In this document: positions 24,675 to 32,173 of the stretch, piece by piece
How positions within the stretch are numbered: the stretch's first letter is position 1
Layout: the number at the start of each line of letters is the position of its first letter
Made by a program: the position numbers and the translations under genes
Assembly (NCBI GenBank): GCA_013824685.1
Contig: PNOG01000006.1
Location: 1-64,000 of the forward strand
Source: Coprothermobacter sp.
GTDB taxonomy: Bacteria > Caldisericota > Caldisericia > Cryosericales > Cryosericaceae
Length of the DNA: 64,000 bases
Reading direction: 5' to 3'
The notes under the pieces: generated by a model
Told to the model about the DNA's origin: nothing
The model's database searches: none
What the model saw: only the letters and a program-made list of their open reading frames with translations

Positions 24675-25427
24675 ATGAGGATTGTCATGACCAATCAGAA
24701 GGGCGGTGTCGGCAAGACCACACTCGCGTTTCATCTTGCGACGCTGTTTGCCGCCGACGGCAACAGCGTTCTGGCGCTCGACCTTGACCCACAGGCCAAC
24801 CTGACCAGCTGCTTCCTGCGGTCTGACCTGCCACCGGACAACAACGTTGCCCTGCTGTTCCAGGGAGGCTTCCCGCGTCCACTGACGGTAGGCGACCATC
24901 TGGACCTGGTGGGAACAGACGGCAGCCTGAGCAAGTATGAAGACCACGACGCCTCCGACCACCTCGAGTTGATAGGCTCATGGCTTGATGCCGGCGATGC
25001 ACATGATGTCGTCGTCATGGACACGCCGCCTGCCATGGGGTTGTTCACCAGGGGGGCACTTCTTGCGGGCGATTTCGCCATCATACCGGCCGACGTGTCC
25101 TGGTTTGCGCTGAAGGGGCTGGCGGACCTCATCGCGTCCATCGAGCAGCTGCGGTCCAGCCACAACGCCGGCATCAGGCCTCTCGGGATCGTCCTGAACA
25201 ATATCCAGGAGCGTCAGTCGTTTGCTCAGGAGACGTGGGCGAAGCTCGACGATCTCTATGGGCATCTGCTGTTCAAGACCACAATTCCCGAGTCTGTCCG
25301 GGTCAGGGAGGCGATCAGCCAGGGCATCCCGGTGACGCGGCTTGACGCCAAGGGCAAGGCAGCCTCGGCCTATCGGCAGCTCTACAACGAGATCGTTGCG
25401 AGACTGGAGCAGTCCAGAGGTCTCTAG
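24675..25427 (+). CDS. ParA/Soj-family ATPase
   Basis: A 250-residue deviant Walker A ATPase: MTNQKGGVGKTTLAFHLATL (5-24), LDLDPQANLTSCFL (Walker A'), VVVMDTPPAMG and a C-terminal RVREAISQGIPVTRLDAKGKA region. Such proteins position chromosomes, plasmids or large complexes on the nucleoid. No partner ParB with a typical HTH is in the window; the ParB-fold protein at 29,338 is better explained as a serine kinase. The start follows AGGGGGAACC. It ends tail-to-tail with the next gene, overlapping by four bases. Confidence 0.88.
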   Translation: MRIVMTNQKGGVGKTTLAFHLATLFAADGNSVLALDLDPQANLTSCFLRSDLPPDNNVALLFQGGFPRPLTVGDHLDLVGTDGSLSKYEDHDASDHLELIGSWLDAGDAHDVVVMDTPPAMGLFTRGALLAGDFAIIPADVSWFALKGLADLIASIEQLRSSHNAGIRPLGIVLNNIQERQSFAQETWAKLDDLYGHLLFKTTIPESVRVREAISQGIPVTRLDAKGKAASAYRQLYNEIVARLEQSRGL

Positions 25428-25714
25428 TGTCGCTTGTTCACCTGTCTATTTGCTCCGACGACCAGGAGATGGGCGATGAGGCCGACCGCCCCGGCGAGCA
25501 GGAGTGACACACCGACGACCAGCATGAAGAAACGAGCCGCGAACAATGAGCTGCCATTGGGAGCACCTCTTCCGAGCAGCAGCCCTGTCAGCAGCAGGAC
25601 GCCGCCGGTCACAGCAAGCGCGACTGCGAGGCGGAACTTGCCGCGTGTCGTCGCTTCAAGTTCAACGCGTTTCTCGTGAGGTGCCTTGTGTCCAGCTTTT
25701 CTCTTGGTGCTCAT
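25424..25714 (-). CDS. Small membrane protein with two transmembrane segments, unknown
   Basis: A 96-residue protein with a strongly basic N-terminus (MSTKRKAGHKAPHEKR) and two hydrophobic helices at about 30-50 and 64-88. GGAGG before ATTCCA supports the ATG at 25,714 over an upstream one. It converges on parA. I do not recognise a family. Confidence 0.6.
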   Translation of the reverse strand: MSTKRKAGHKAPHEKRVELEATTRGKFRLAVALAVTGGVLLLTGLLLGRGAPNGSSLFAARFFMLVVGVSLLLAGAVGLIAHLLVVGANRQVNKRH

Positions 25715-25744
25715 TGGAATCCTCCATGCATGCGGATAGAGATG

Positions 25745-25753
25745 TGGCATAAT
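25745..25753 (+). promoter_or_regulatory. Possible extended -10 promoter for the GerMN lipoprotein gene
   Basis: TGG followed by CATAAT (25748-25753) fits an extended -10 element. There is no clear -35. It lies about 105 bases before the ATG at 25,858. Confidence 0.3.
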
Positions 25754-25857
25754 CCAGGACGTTCAGCGTCCTATTCTCCGGCGAGAACGGTTCGCTGTCA
25801 ATGGACCGTTCGCGCCGGCTCGATCAGGTGGGGCATCAGTCGCACAGGAGGTTCGTG

Positions 25858-26316
25858 ATGAGGAAGTTGCTGGCAGCAGGCTGTCTCGTGTTGCTCGTCG
25901 CAGTTGCGGTGACCGGTTGTCGTGTGGTCCCCCCGCCCCAGGTGGACGCGAAGGTGTACTTCGTCAGGCCGACATCGCAAGACATCGAGCTTGTCGCGGT
26001 GTCACGGCGTGTCTCGGGCGAGATCCCTCTGGCTGAGGCTGTTCTGCGAGAGCTCCTCAAGGGTCCGACGGCGGCAGAGCGGCGGGAGGGGCTGACATCG
26101 CTGATCCCGGAAGGGGCAGCACTCCGGTCCGTGTCTGTCAGCGATTCAGGCGTCGCATGGGCCGATTTCAGTGAGGGACTGCAGCAGGGTGTAGGTGGTT
26201 CCATGCGTGTCATGGGCATTCGGCAGCAGATCGAGGGAACACTCATGTGGATATCGGGCATCACATCAGTTATACTATCTGTCGAAGGCCAGACGGAGGG
26301 GGTTCTGCAGCCCTGA
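25858..26316 (+). CDS. GerMN-domain lipoprotein
   Basis: This 152-residue protein starts with a lipoprotein signal (MRKLLAAGCLVLLVAVAVTG, then Cys21), so it is anchored outside the membrane. The rest is one GerMN domain: KVYFVRPTSQDIELVAVSR, then EAVLRELLKGPTAAER, LIPEGAALRSVSVSDSGVAW and a C-terminal ITSVILSVEGQ. GerMN domains occur in spore germination GerM and in LpqB; their role is not settled. AGGAGG precedes the chosen ATG, which removes 19 residues from a longer reading. It is followed by nifS. Confidence 0.8.
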   Translation: MRKLLAAGCLVLLVAVAVTGCRVVPPPQVDAKVYFVRPTSQDIELVAVSRRVSGEIPLAEAVLRELLKGPTAAERREGLTSLIPEGAALRSVSVSDSGVAWADFSEGLQQGVGGSMRVMGIRQQIEGTLMWISGITSVILSVEGQTEGVLQP

Positions 26317-26404
26317 AGCCAGGCAGGATGTCCGCCGTATCTCGGCTGTTGCTGTGCGCAGCCGGCGCAGGGGGAACAAGCACTCAAGGCACTGGAGGAA
26401 TGCA

Positions 26405-27571
26405 ATGCAAAGAGTAGTCTACTTGGACAACGCAGCCACCACGCCGGTCGATCCGGCTGTTCTTGAGGAGATGAAGCCGTTCTTCACTGAGCGCTTTGCG
26501 AACCCGATGACGTACACGCACTCGTCGTCCGGCGACGTTGCCCATGTGGCGGTCGAGGAAGCGCGCGTGCGTGTCGCGTCTCTTATCGGCTCGAAGCCCG
26601 AGCAGGTCGTGTTCACGAGTGGCGGAACGGAGTCAGACAACTGGGTGCTCAAGGGAACAGTGGAGAGGGCTTCACGCGAGCGGTTGCACAAGCCCGGGCA
26701 CCTGGTGACGGCGGAGTTCGAGCACCACGCCATCCTGCACAGCGCCCTGGCACTGCAGCGCCAGGGGTATGAGGTCACCTTCGTCAAGGTCGGACGCAGC
26801 GGTATCGTGGACCCCGACGACGTGCGCCGCGCCATGCGCCCAACGACCGTGCTGGTGTCGATCATGCACGCAAACAATGAGATTGGAACGGTCCAGCCCA
26901 TCGCCGACATCGCGCGCGTGGCTCATGATTGCGGAGCTCTCATGCACACCGACGCCGTCCAGACGATTGCGCATATCCCCGTCGATGTGAACGCCCTGGG
27001 GGTCGATTTCCTGAGTGTCTCTGCACACAAGTTCAACGGACCCAAGGGTGCAGGCGTCCTGTTCGTTCGTGACCAGGCTGCACTGTATCCGTTCATCGAC
27101 GGAGGCGGACAGGAGTGGGGATTGCGCGGGTCAACCCACAACGTTCCCGGTATCGTCGGGATCGGCAAGGCGGCGCAGTTGGGCAAGGAACGACTGTCGG
27201 GAGAGCTCAAGCGTCTGACGGCGCTGCGGAACATGCTGTTTGACAAGCTTTCGGCGCGCATCGACAGAATCGTCGTGAACGGTGACATGAAGCAGCGTGT
27301 GCCACAGAACCTCAATATCCGTATCGAGGGGATCGACAACGAGCCACTGCTCCTTGCCATGAACGAGGCCGGCATCATCGCAGCGGGCGGTTCGGCGTGC
27401 AACGCCCAGGAAACGCTGGCATCGCATGTGCTGACGTCTATTGGTTGTGACCTGAAGGAAGCGAAGTCGTCGATACGCCTCTCGTTTGGGTATGCAACGA
27501 CGGAGAAGGACGTCGACTATGCCGCAGACGTCATTCCCGGTCTCGTCAGGTTCCTGCGCTCGATGGCGTGA
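26405..27571 (+). CDS. nifS: Cysteine desulfurase, NifS/IscS family
   Basis: A PLP enzyme that takes sulfur from cysteine for Fe-S cluster assembly, leaving alanine. The 388-residue protein shows VYLDNAATTPVDPAVLEEM at the start, SGGTESDNWVLKG, EFEHHAIL, MHANNEIGTVQPI, the PLP-lysine in SVSAHKFNGPKGAGVLF and the catalytic cysteine in GGSACNAQE near the C-terminus. TGGAGG sets the ATG at 26,405. The NifU-like scaffold starts seven bases downstream. It is likely to mature the many Fe-S proteins of this cell, including the PduS/PduT pair. Confidence 0.94.
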   Translation: MQRVVYLDNAATTPVDPAVLEEMKPFFTERFANPMTYTHSSSGDVAHVAVEEARVRVASLIGSKPEQVVFTSGGTESDNWVLKGTVERASRERLHKPGHLVTAEFEHHAILHSALALQRQGYEVTFVKVGRSGIVDPDDVRRAMRPTTVLVSIMHANNEIGTVQPIADIARVAHDCGALMHTDAVQTIAHIPVDVNALGVDFLSVSAHKFNGPKGAGVLFVRDQAALYPFIDGGGQEWGLRGSTHNVPGIVGIGKAAQLGKERLSGELKRLTALRNMLFDKLSARIDRIVVNGDMKQRVPQNLNIRIEGIDNEPLLLAMNEAGIIAAGGSACNAQETLASHVLTSIGCDLKEAKSSIRLSFGYATTEKDVDYAADVIPGLVRFLRSMA

Positions 27572-27577
27572 GGGTCT

Positions 27578-27964
27578 GTGGACAAGTACAGTCGTGCGAC
27601 GATCCGGGAGTTCATGAGCCCGGGCAACATCGGACACATCGACAACCCCTCGGGTACAGGGCACATCACCGACAACGCGGACGCCGTCGAACTGACGTTC
27701 TTCATCAGTATTGACGCGGGCCGCATCACGGATGCCAAATACCGGATAGCAGGGTGTACGGCCCTTATCGCCACGCTTTCTGTTCTCAGCAAGGAACTGC
27801 CGGGCAAGACCATTGACGAGGCTCTAACATTCGACATGTCGTATCTGTCGGGCCTGCTGGACGGCTTGCCCGAATCCAAGTGGCGTTGTGCCGGGTATGC
27901 CGTTCAGGCACTGCACCTGGCGATCGAAGACTACCAGAGCAAGGGTGGGGCAACAGCTGGCTGA
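27578..27964 (+). CDS. NifU/IscU-like scaffold lacking the first conserved cysteine
   Basis: This 128-residue protein (GTG start, just after nifS) has the NifU-N fold pattern: FMSPGNIGHIDNPSGTGHIT, RIAGCTALIATLSVLSKELP and KWRCAGYAVQAL. IscU uses three cysteines. The second (AGCTA) and third (WRCAG) are present, but the first, usually in a CGD motif, falls in DNADAVEL with no cysteine. The conserved Asp of that motif may be retained. It may hold a cluster in another way, or act only as a sulfur acceptor. Pairing with NifS supports a real function. Confidence 0.82.
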   Translation: MDKYSRATIREFMSPGNIGHIDNPSGTGHITDNADAVELTFFISIDAGRITDAKYRIAGCTALIATLSVLSKELPGKTIDEALTFDMSYLSGLLDGLPESKWRCAGYAVQALHLAIEDYQSKGGATAG

Positions 27965-27997
27965 ACGGAGAGCTGCCGCTCCTCCAGGAACGGGCGC

Positions 27998-29137
27998 ATG
28001 AAGGTTGTCGTGGAAGAAGTCGTCACCAGGCGAGGGCTCCGGGAATTCGTCGAGTTCCCATACCGTCTGTACCGTGGGCACCATGCCTGGGTACCGGTCC
28101 TCCGTTCAGAGATGATGGCGATTGTCACCGGGCGCGCCGGCTTTGTCCTGAAGGATAACCCGCACGCGTTCTTTGTCACACGCGACGAGAAGGGTCGGGT
28201 TGCCGGCCGCATAGCGGTCCTGGTCGACACGAAGCTCAGCGCGGCCAAGGGTGTGCACTACGGCGCCTTCACGCTGTTTGACGTGGTCGACGATTGGGAC
28301 CAGGCCAAAGCCTTACTCGATGCCGGCACGGGCTGGCTGCGGAGTCGAGGAACGCACGTCGTGAAGGGGCCGGTCTCGCCGACCAACGGTGATGACTATC
28401 ACGGCATGCTGGCCATGAACTTCGACGACCCCCCGATGATGTATACCAACTATAATCACGCCTACTACAACATGTTCATGGAGCGCTACGGCTTCACTGT
28501 GGACATCCGGCTGGGGGCCTGGCGCTTTGACGTGCGCACGGTGAGCGAATACCGCGAAAAGCTCGTGCAGAAGGTCATGGCGCGCTACCACTACCACGTC
28601 GACAACGCGGACATGGGCAACCTGGAGGGAACCGCCCGCGACATCAAGTGCATCCTGGACGAGGCGATACCTGTGGAGTGGGCTGATCTGACACCTCCTT
28701 CCATCGAGGACGTGCGCATTATGGTGCGCGACATGAAGAAGTTCGTGCGACCCGAAATGGTTGCAATCGCCAGGATGGATGAGGGACGCCCGATCGGGCT
28801 GGTCGCCTCGTGCGCAGACTACAATCAGGTGTTCCGACGCATGAACGGACGGCTGTTTCCTCTTGGGTGGCTGACGTTCCTCCTGTATCGCAATCGGATC
28901 GACGCCGGGCGTGCGCTGGTGATGTTCGTCGTTCCCGACTATCGGTCGAGGGGCGTGCCTGCGGCAATGTTCTCCAAGCTGTTCACCTGGGGGCGTGCGC
29001 ACGGCTACCGCGTGGCCGAGGGGTCGCTGCTCGGCGAGGAAAATGTGCGTAGCTGGCGCGAGATTGAAGGAGCAGGCGGCATCCGCTACAAGACCTGGTA
29101 TCTCTACCAGATGGCTCTGGACGCCAAGGATTCATGA
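27998..29137 (+). CDS. YghO-like GNAT-superfamily protein
   Basis: A 379-residue protein of the family typified by E. coli YghO, of unknown substrate. Recognisable family features are VEFPYRLYRGHHAWVPVLRS near the start, GRVAGRIAVLVD, HYGAFTLFDVVDDWDQAKAL, VVKGPVSPTNGDDYHGML and, at the C-terminus, a GNAT-like segment VMFVVPDYRSRGVPAAMF with the acetyl-CoA loop region. It lies 33 bases after the NifU-like gene on the same strand. Natural acceptor is unknown. Confidence 0.75.
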   Translation: MKVVVEEVVTRRGLREFVEFPYRLYRGHHAWVPVLRSEMMAIVTGRAGFVLKDNPHAFFVTRDEKGRVAGRIAVLVDTKLSAAKGVHYGAFTLFDVVDDWDQAKALLDAGTGWLRSRGTHVVKGPVSPTNGDDYHGMLAMNFDDPPMMYTNYNHAYYNMFMERYGFTVDIRLGAWRFDVRTVSEYREKLVQKVMARYHYHVDNADMGNLEGTARDIKCILDEAIPVEWADLTPPSIEDVRIMVRDMKKFVRPEMVAIARMDEGRPIGLVASCADYNQVFRRMNGRLFPLGWLTFLLYRNRIDAGRALVMFVVPDYRSRGVPAAMFSKLFTWGRAHGYRVAEGSLLGEENVRSWREIEGAGGIRYKTWYLYQMALDAKDS

Positions 29138-29155
29138 TACCGTCACGAGGAGAGG

Positions 29156-29186
29156 TTGACGCGGAGTCCTGTCGGGACAGAATAAA
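29156..29186 (+). promoter_or_regulatory. Possible promoter ahead of the cysteine leader
   Basis: TTGACG (29156-29161) and AATAAA (29181-29186) with a 19-base spacer. The -35 is good, the -10 and spacing are only fair. Transcription would begin close to 29,192, right at the leader ORF start, which would make that ORF nearly leaderless. Confidence 0.3.
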
Positions 29187-29189
29187 AGT

Positions 29190-29252
29190 ATGACTATCGT
29201 AGCGATGACTACCTGCACCTGTGAAACGCAGCATACCGAGGGGCGTCGCTAG
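29190..29252 (+). CDS. Putative 20-codon leader peptide with two near-adjacent Cys codons
   Basis: ATG at 29190 opens a 20-codon ORF ending TAG at 29250-29252; codons 9 and 11 are TGC and TGT (peptide segment TTCTCE). It lies ahead of an intrinsic terminator and of genes for cysteine synthesis. The layout is that of ribosome-mediated attenuation, in which stalling at Cys codons favours an antiterminator. The ORF has no strong ribosome site. CGCAT (about 29,254) can pair with ATGCG just before the terminator, giving the alternative fold. Confidence 0.45.
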   Translation: MTIVAMTTCTCETQHTEGRR

Positions 29253-29278
29253 TCGCATATCTTGACACTGAACATGCG

Positions 29279-29308
29279 AAGCCTCCCGGAGACGGGAGGC
29301 TTTCTGTT
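29279..29308 (+). terminator. Intrinsic terminator / attenuator before the serine kinase gene
   Basis: AAGCCTCCC (29279-29287) pairs with GGGAGGCTT (29294-29302) around a six-base loop and is followed by TCTGTTT. It lies 29 bases before the next ATG, so it either ends the upstream nifS operon or attenuates the serK-cysM transcript. Confidence 0.8.
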
Positions 29309-29337
29309 TACTGCGAGCATGCAGAGAAGGAGAACGA

Positions 29338-29754
29338 ATGGTGATAACACTGGTACCCGTGAATGCGCTGAGGCAACACGAGCAGATTCTGAACGAGAAC
29401 CTGATGAGAATCCAGCGCGATCTGGTGCGGGACGGCATGATCAAGGACCCCATCATCGTGGACCAGCGCACCATGGTGATTCTGGACGGCCATCACCGCT
29501 ACAACGCTCTCAAGCGCATGGGATACAAGTACGTGCCCGTCTATTTCGTCGACTACAGCAGTGACCATATAGCAGTCGCTGCCTGGAGAGCCGGAGAGCA
29601 TGTCACGAAGGCAGAGGTCATGCGAGCAGGCCTCACCGGGGACCTCATGCCTGCCAAGACCTCGCGTCACGTCCTTCCGGACAGACCCCATGGCGTCAAC
29701 GTACCTCTCGCGGTACTAAAGGAGAAATCACATGACAACAAATTCCATCCTTGA
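29338..29754 (+). CDS. Compact SerK/SbnI-like free L-serine kinase (ParB/Srx fold)
   Basis: SerK of Thermococcus and SbnI of Staphylococcus are ParB-fold enzymes that phosphorylate free L-serine to O-phosphoserine. This 138-residue protein has the same core: VNALRQHEQILNENL (with the Glu at the position of the catalytic Glu30 of SerK), PIIVDQRTMVILDGHHRYNA and YKYVPVYFVDY. It also keeps the C-terminal KTSRHVLPDRPHGVNV, matching the KTTRHVLP end I recall in SerK, while the middle domain is missing. The gene overlaps the cysteine synthase gene by 23 bases, so O-phosphoserine would be made right where it is used. AAGGAG precedes the ATG. Confidence 0.75.
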   Translation: MVITLVPVNALRQHEQILNENLMRIQRDLVRDGMIKDPIIVDQRTMVILDGHHRYNALKRMGYKYVPVYFVDYSSDHIAVAAWRAGEHVTKAEVMRAGLTGDLMPAKTSRHVLPDRPHGVNVPLAVLKEKSHDNKFHP

Positions 29755-30619
29755 TCTGATCGGCAACACACCGGTCGTTGAGCTTCGGCACTTCAGCACA
29801 AATCCCGGGGTTCGCATCCTGGCGAAGCTGGAGGGCAACAACCCCGGGGGATCGGTCAAAGACCGCCCCGTCCTCATGATGTTCCGGGATGCCGAGGAAC
29901 GAGGGGTGCTGAAGCCCGGCGCTCAGCTGCTGGAGGCCACCAGCGGGAACACCGGGATTGCCATGGCGATGATCGCGGCTCTGCGTGGCTACAGGTTCCG
30001 TGCCGTCATGGCCGAGAGCGCGAGCATCGAACGGCGGAAGGTCATGAAGATGTTTGGCACGGATATCGTGCTCACCGACGCTGCCGGCGGCACGAACCTG
30101 GCCATCAAGACTGCACAGCAGATGCTGGCGGAGGACCCGTCATGGGTCAACCTGAACCAGTTCGAGAACAGCGCCAACCCTCGTTCGCACGAGGAGACGA
30201 CTGGCCCTGAGATCCTGCGGGACGTTCCTGACGTGACGCATGTGGTCGCAGGCATGGGGACGGGTGGCACATTGACTGGACTGTCTGCCTTCATGCACAG
30301 GCAGGCGCCACAGGTGAAGGTTGTCGGGGTCGAACCGATTGCCGGCAGCAAGATCCAGGGACTGCGCAACATGGCGGCCTACACACCCGGGATCTTCAGC
30401 TTCGACAACCTGGACGTAACACTGCGGATGACCGAGGATGCCCCCGCTTTCGGCATCGCGCGCGAGATCTACCGCAAGGAGGGCATCAATGTTGGCATCT
30501 CGTGCGGAGCGGCCCTCTGGGGAGCCATGGAACTGGCCCGCACGCTGGAGAGCGGCGTGATCGTGGTGATCTTCCCCGACCGTGGCGATCGCTACGCCAG
30601 CACGGCGCTCTTCGAGTAG
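29732..30619 (+). CDS. cysM: CysM-type cysteine synthase, probably O-phosphoserine-dependent
   Basis: A 295-residue fold-type II PLP enzyme. PLP-lysine in NNPGGSVKDRPVLMM (about 33-47), substrate loop EATSGNTGIAMAMIA, glycine-rich phosphate loop GMGTGGTLTG and ISCGAALWGAMELA near the end. The PGGSVKDRP form is CysM-like. Overlap with a serine kinase suggests the acceptor is O-phosphoserine rather than O-acetylserine. AAAGGAG precedes the ATG, inside the kinase gene. The last 125 bases occur again at 31,925-32,050 as a fragment. Confidence 0.9.
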   Translation: MTTNSILDLIGNTPVVELRHFSTNPGVRILAKLEGNNPGGSVKDRPVLMMFRDAEERGVLKPGAQLLEATSGNTGIAMAMIAALRGYRFRAVMAESASIERRKVMKMFGTDIVLTDAAGGTNLAIKTAQQMLAEDPSWVNLNQFENSANPRSHEETTGPEILRDVPDVTHVVAGMGTGGTLTGLSAFMHRQAPQVKVVGVEPIAGSKIQGLRNMAAYTPGIFSFDNLDVTLRMTEDAPAFGIAREIYRKEGINVGISCGAALWGAMELARTLESGVIVVIFPDRGDRYASTALFE

Positions 30620-30647
30620 TAGTGACACACTGAGTCGATGATGAACG

Positions 30648-30679
30648 AAAAAGGCCTCCGACTGCTACGGAGGCCTTTT
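30648..30679 (+). terminator. Bidirectional terminator after cysM
   Basis: AAAAAGGCCTCC, an eight-base loop and GGAGGCCTTTT. A near-identical hairpin stands at 37,889-37,920. It is missing from the second copy of this region at 32,050. Confidence 0.9.
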
Positions 30680-30690
30680 CCATCTCTGGG

Positions 30691-30784
30691 AAGGAAGTTG
30701 GTGTGGAGTCCGTTTCACCACCTCTAGTACGCGGATGCCGGCGTGAACGTTCACCCCATTCTTCACAGTGAATTCACCCGCGAC
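30691..30784. repeat. Structured repeat, copy 1 of 3
   Basis: The element has a first stem (TGGTG with CACCA), a conserved CCTCTAGTACG, a second stem (CGCGG with CCGCG), the palindrome GTGAACGTTCAC and CATTCTTCACAGTGAATTCAC. Copies 2 and 3 at 32,061 and 37,931 share order and conserved segments, with paired changes in the stems. Confidence 0.8.
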
Positions 30785-30802
30785 GCGCCTTGGTTGGCCA
30801 GA

Positions 30803-30869
30803 CTAAGAACTACTTGTAACTTCCGGCTTAAGACCGACAAAAACGCTTATACTTGGCCATGGTTTCCTG
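30803..30869 (-). pseudogene. 3' fragment of a PaaK-like gene
   Basis: Read on the - strand, these bases encode a tail like that of the PaaK-like protein at 32,174: ETMAKYKRF, one extra base, then GLKPEVTSSS and a stop, compared with ETMAKYKRFIGLKPEVADHS. Homology stops abruptly at 30,869, where the unrelated hydrolase module begins. This is a partial duplication, not a working gene. Confidence 0.75.
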
Positions 30870-30890
30870 ATTAGAAAGGAGGCGAGGAAA

Positions 30891-31850
30891 GTGGAGCATG
30901 AGGATCTTGCTGAATATCGCAAGAAGGTATACGAACTCTATTTGCAGGGAAAGTACAGCGAAGCGTTAGAAATTGCCGAGAAAGCCTATGCACTGTTTAA
31001 AGACAAGATTTCAGAAACTTCTTACTGGCTTGCGTGCCTTAACTCGGTCCTTCATGAAGAAGATAAGGCTATCGAGATCCTGACGAATTCATTAGACGAT
31101 GGTGCTTGGTGGTCGCCCAAGATACTTGAGGGAGAAAATGACTTAGACCCGTTGAGGAACCGCGAAGAATTCAAAAGGATCATGGAAAGATGTCGGGAAA
31201 TATTCGAGAGGAAGCAAAGAGAGTCAAGACCCGAAAGGCTCGTATTCTACCCTGACAAATTCGATCCGGAGGAGAAACACCCTCTTCTTGTTGCGTTGCA
31301 CCGAGGAGGAGATAATGCGGAGGAATTTTGCAGGTACTGGAAACATGTTCTGAAGAGAGGCTATATTCTCCTTGTTCCTCAGTCATCACAACTTTATGGG
31401 CCTGATGCGTATTGCTGGAGTGATTGGGAAAAAGCAAAGAAGGAAGTAATCGACCATATCATAGAGATAAAAGAAAAGCACAACTTAATTGAAGACAGCA
31501 TTGTTGTTGCAGGGGCTTCTCAAGGGGCAAGTCTTGGCATGGTTGATCTCGTACTTGAAGACACCCCTCTGAATCTCAAGAGATTCATTGCTGTAATTCC
31601 TCCGATAGATGATGTTTCATTTTTCATCCCATTGCTTAAGAACGGGGTAAGAAAGGGAGTAAAAGGGTACATTCTTGCAGGCGAGAAAGACCGCTTTACC
31701 AAAAACACTGAAGACCTTTGCTCCGAGATGGAAAAGGCAGGGCTTCCACACAAGTTCACTGTGGTGAAGGGACTCGGCCACGGTTTTCCATCCGATTTTG
31801 GCGCTTACCTCGATGAAGCACTGGATTACCTGGAAGCGAAGCAATCCTAG
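30891..31850 (+). CDS. TPR-like region plus alpha/beta hydrolase (esterase/phospholipase type)
   Basis: A 319-residue protein from a GTG start after AAAGGAGGCGAGG. Residues about 1-85 are TPR-like helices (YRKKVYELYLQGKYSEALEI). Residues about 110-319 are an alpha/beta hydrolase: a RPLLVALHRGG-type oxyanion strand (HPLLVALHRGGDN), nucleophile Ser in VVAGASQGASLGMV, acid in LAGEKDRFT and His in VKGLGHGFPSDF. Base composition is much poorer in GC than the neighbours, and duplicated flanks (cysM tail, structured repeat, paaK tail) stand on both sides, so it is an inserted module. Substrate unknown. Confidence 0.82.
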   Translation: MEHEDLAEYRKKVYELYLQGKYSEALEIAEKAYALFKDKISETSYWLACLNSVLHEEDKAIEILTNSLDDGAWWSPKILEGENDLDPLRNREEFKRIMERCREIFERKQRESRPERLVFYPDKFDPEEKHPLLVALHRGGDNAEEFCRYWKHVLKRGYILLVPQSSQLYGPDAYCWSDWEKAKKEVIDHIIEIKEKHNLIEDSIVVAGASQGASLGMVDLVLEDTPLNLKRFIAVIPPIDDVSFFIPLLKNGVRKGVKGYILAGEKDRFTKNTEDLCSEMEKAGLPHKFTVVKGLGHGFPSDFGAYLDEALDYLEAKQS

Positions 31851-31924
31851 GATATTCTTCTACTGGCGGTTTGCCAAACCAAGTGCAACGATTCTATTGC
31901 CAAGACCTGATAAGAAGTTTTGCA

Positions 31925-32050
31925 GTTGGGGCATTTCCTGCGGAGCGGCCCTCTGGGGAGCCATGGAACTGGCCCGCACGCTGGCAAGCGGCGTGATCGT
32001 GGTCATCTTCCCCGACCGTGGCGATCGCTACGCCAGCACGGCGCTCTTCT
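31925..32050 (+). pseudogene. 3' fragment of cysM
   Basis: This stretch repeats the end of cysM (30,491-30,615) with a few differences, coding ISCGAALWGAMELARTLASG in the same reading order, and stops at GCGCTCTTC before the cysM stop codon. The terminator found after the true cysM is absent, and the structured repeat copy 2 follows directly. No start codon belongs to it. Confidence 0.85.
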
Positions 32051-32060
32051 TCATCTCTGG

Positions 32061-32156
32061 GAAGGAGGTTGGTATGGAGTCTGTTTCGCCACCTCTAGTA
32101 CGTGCTTGCCCGGGTGAACGTTCGATGCATTCTTCACAGTGAATTCACGTGCAACG
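32061..32156. repeat. Structured repeat, copy 2 of 3
   Basis: Same order of parts as copy 1: GAGG, TGG/CCA stem, CCTCTAGTACG, second stem (here CGTGC with GCAACG, one bulged A), GGTGAACGTTCG, CATTCTTCACAGTGAATTCAC. It runs on into the 3' end of the PaaK-like gene. Confidence 0.8.
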
Positions 32157-32173
32157 CGTCCGGGTCGGCCAGA

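Noticed and set aside
29160-29337. T-box riboswitch before the serine kinase
   Set aside because: No T-box consensus before the terminator; a Cys-codon leader ORF fits better.
29338-29754. ParB chromosome-partition protein paired with ParA at 24,675
   Set aside because: It lacks the HTH and dimer domains of ParB, overlaps cysM, and its C-terminal KTSRHVLP matches serine kinases.
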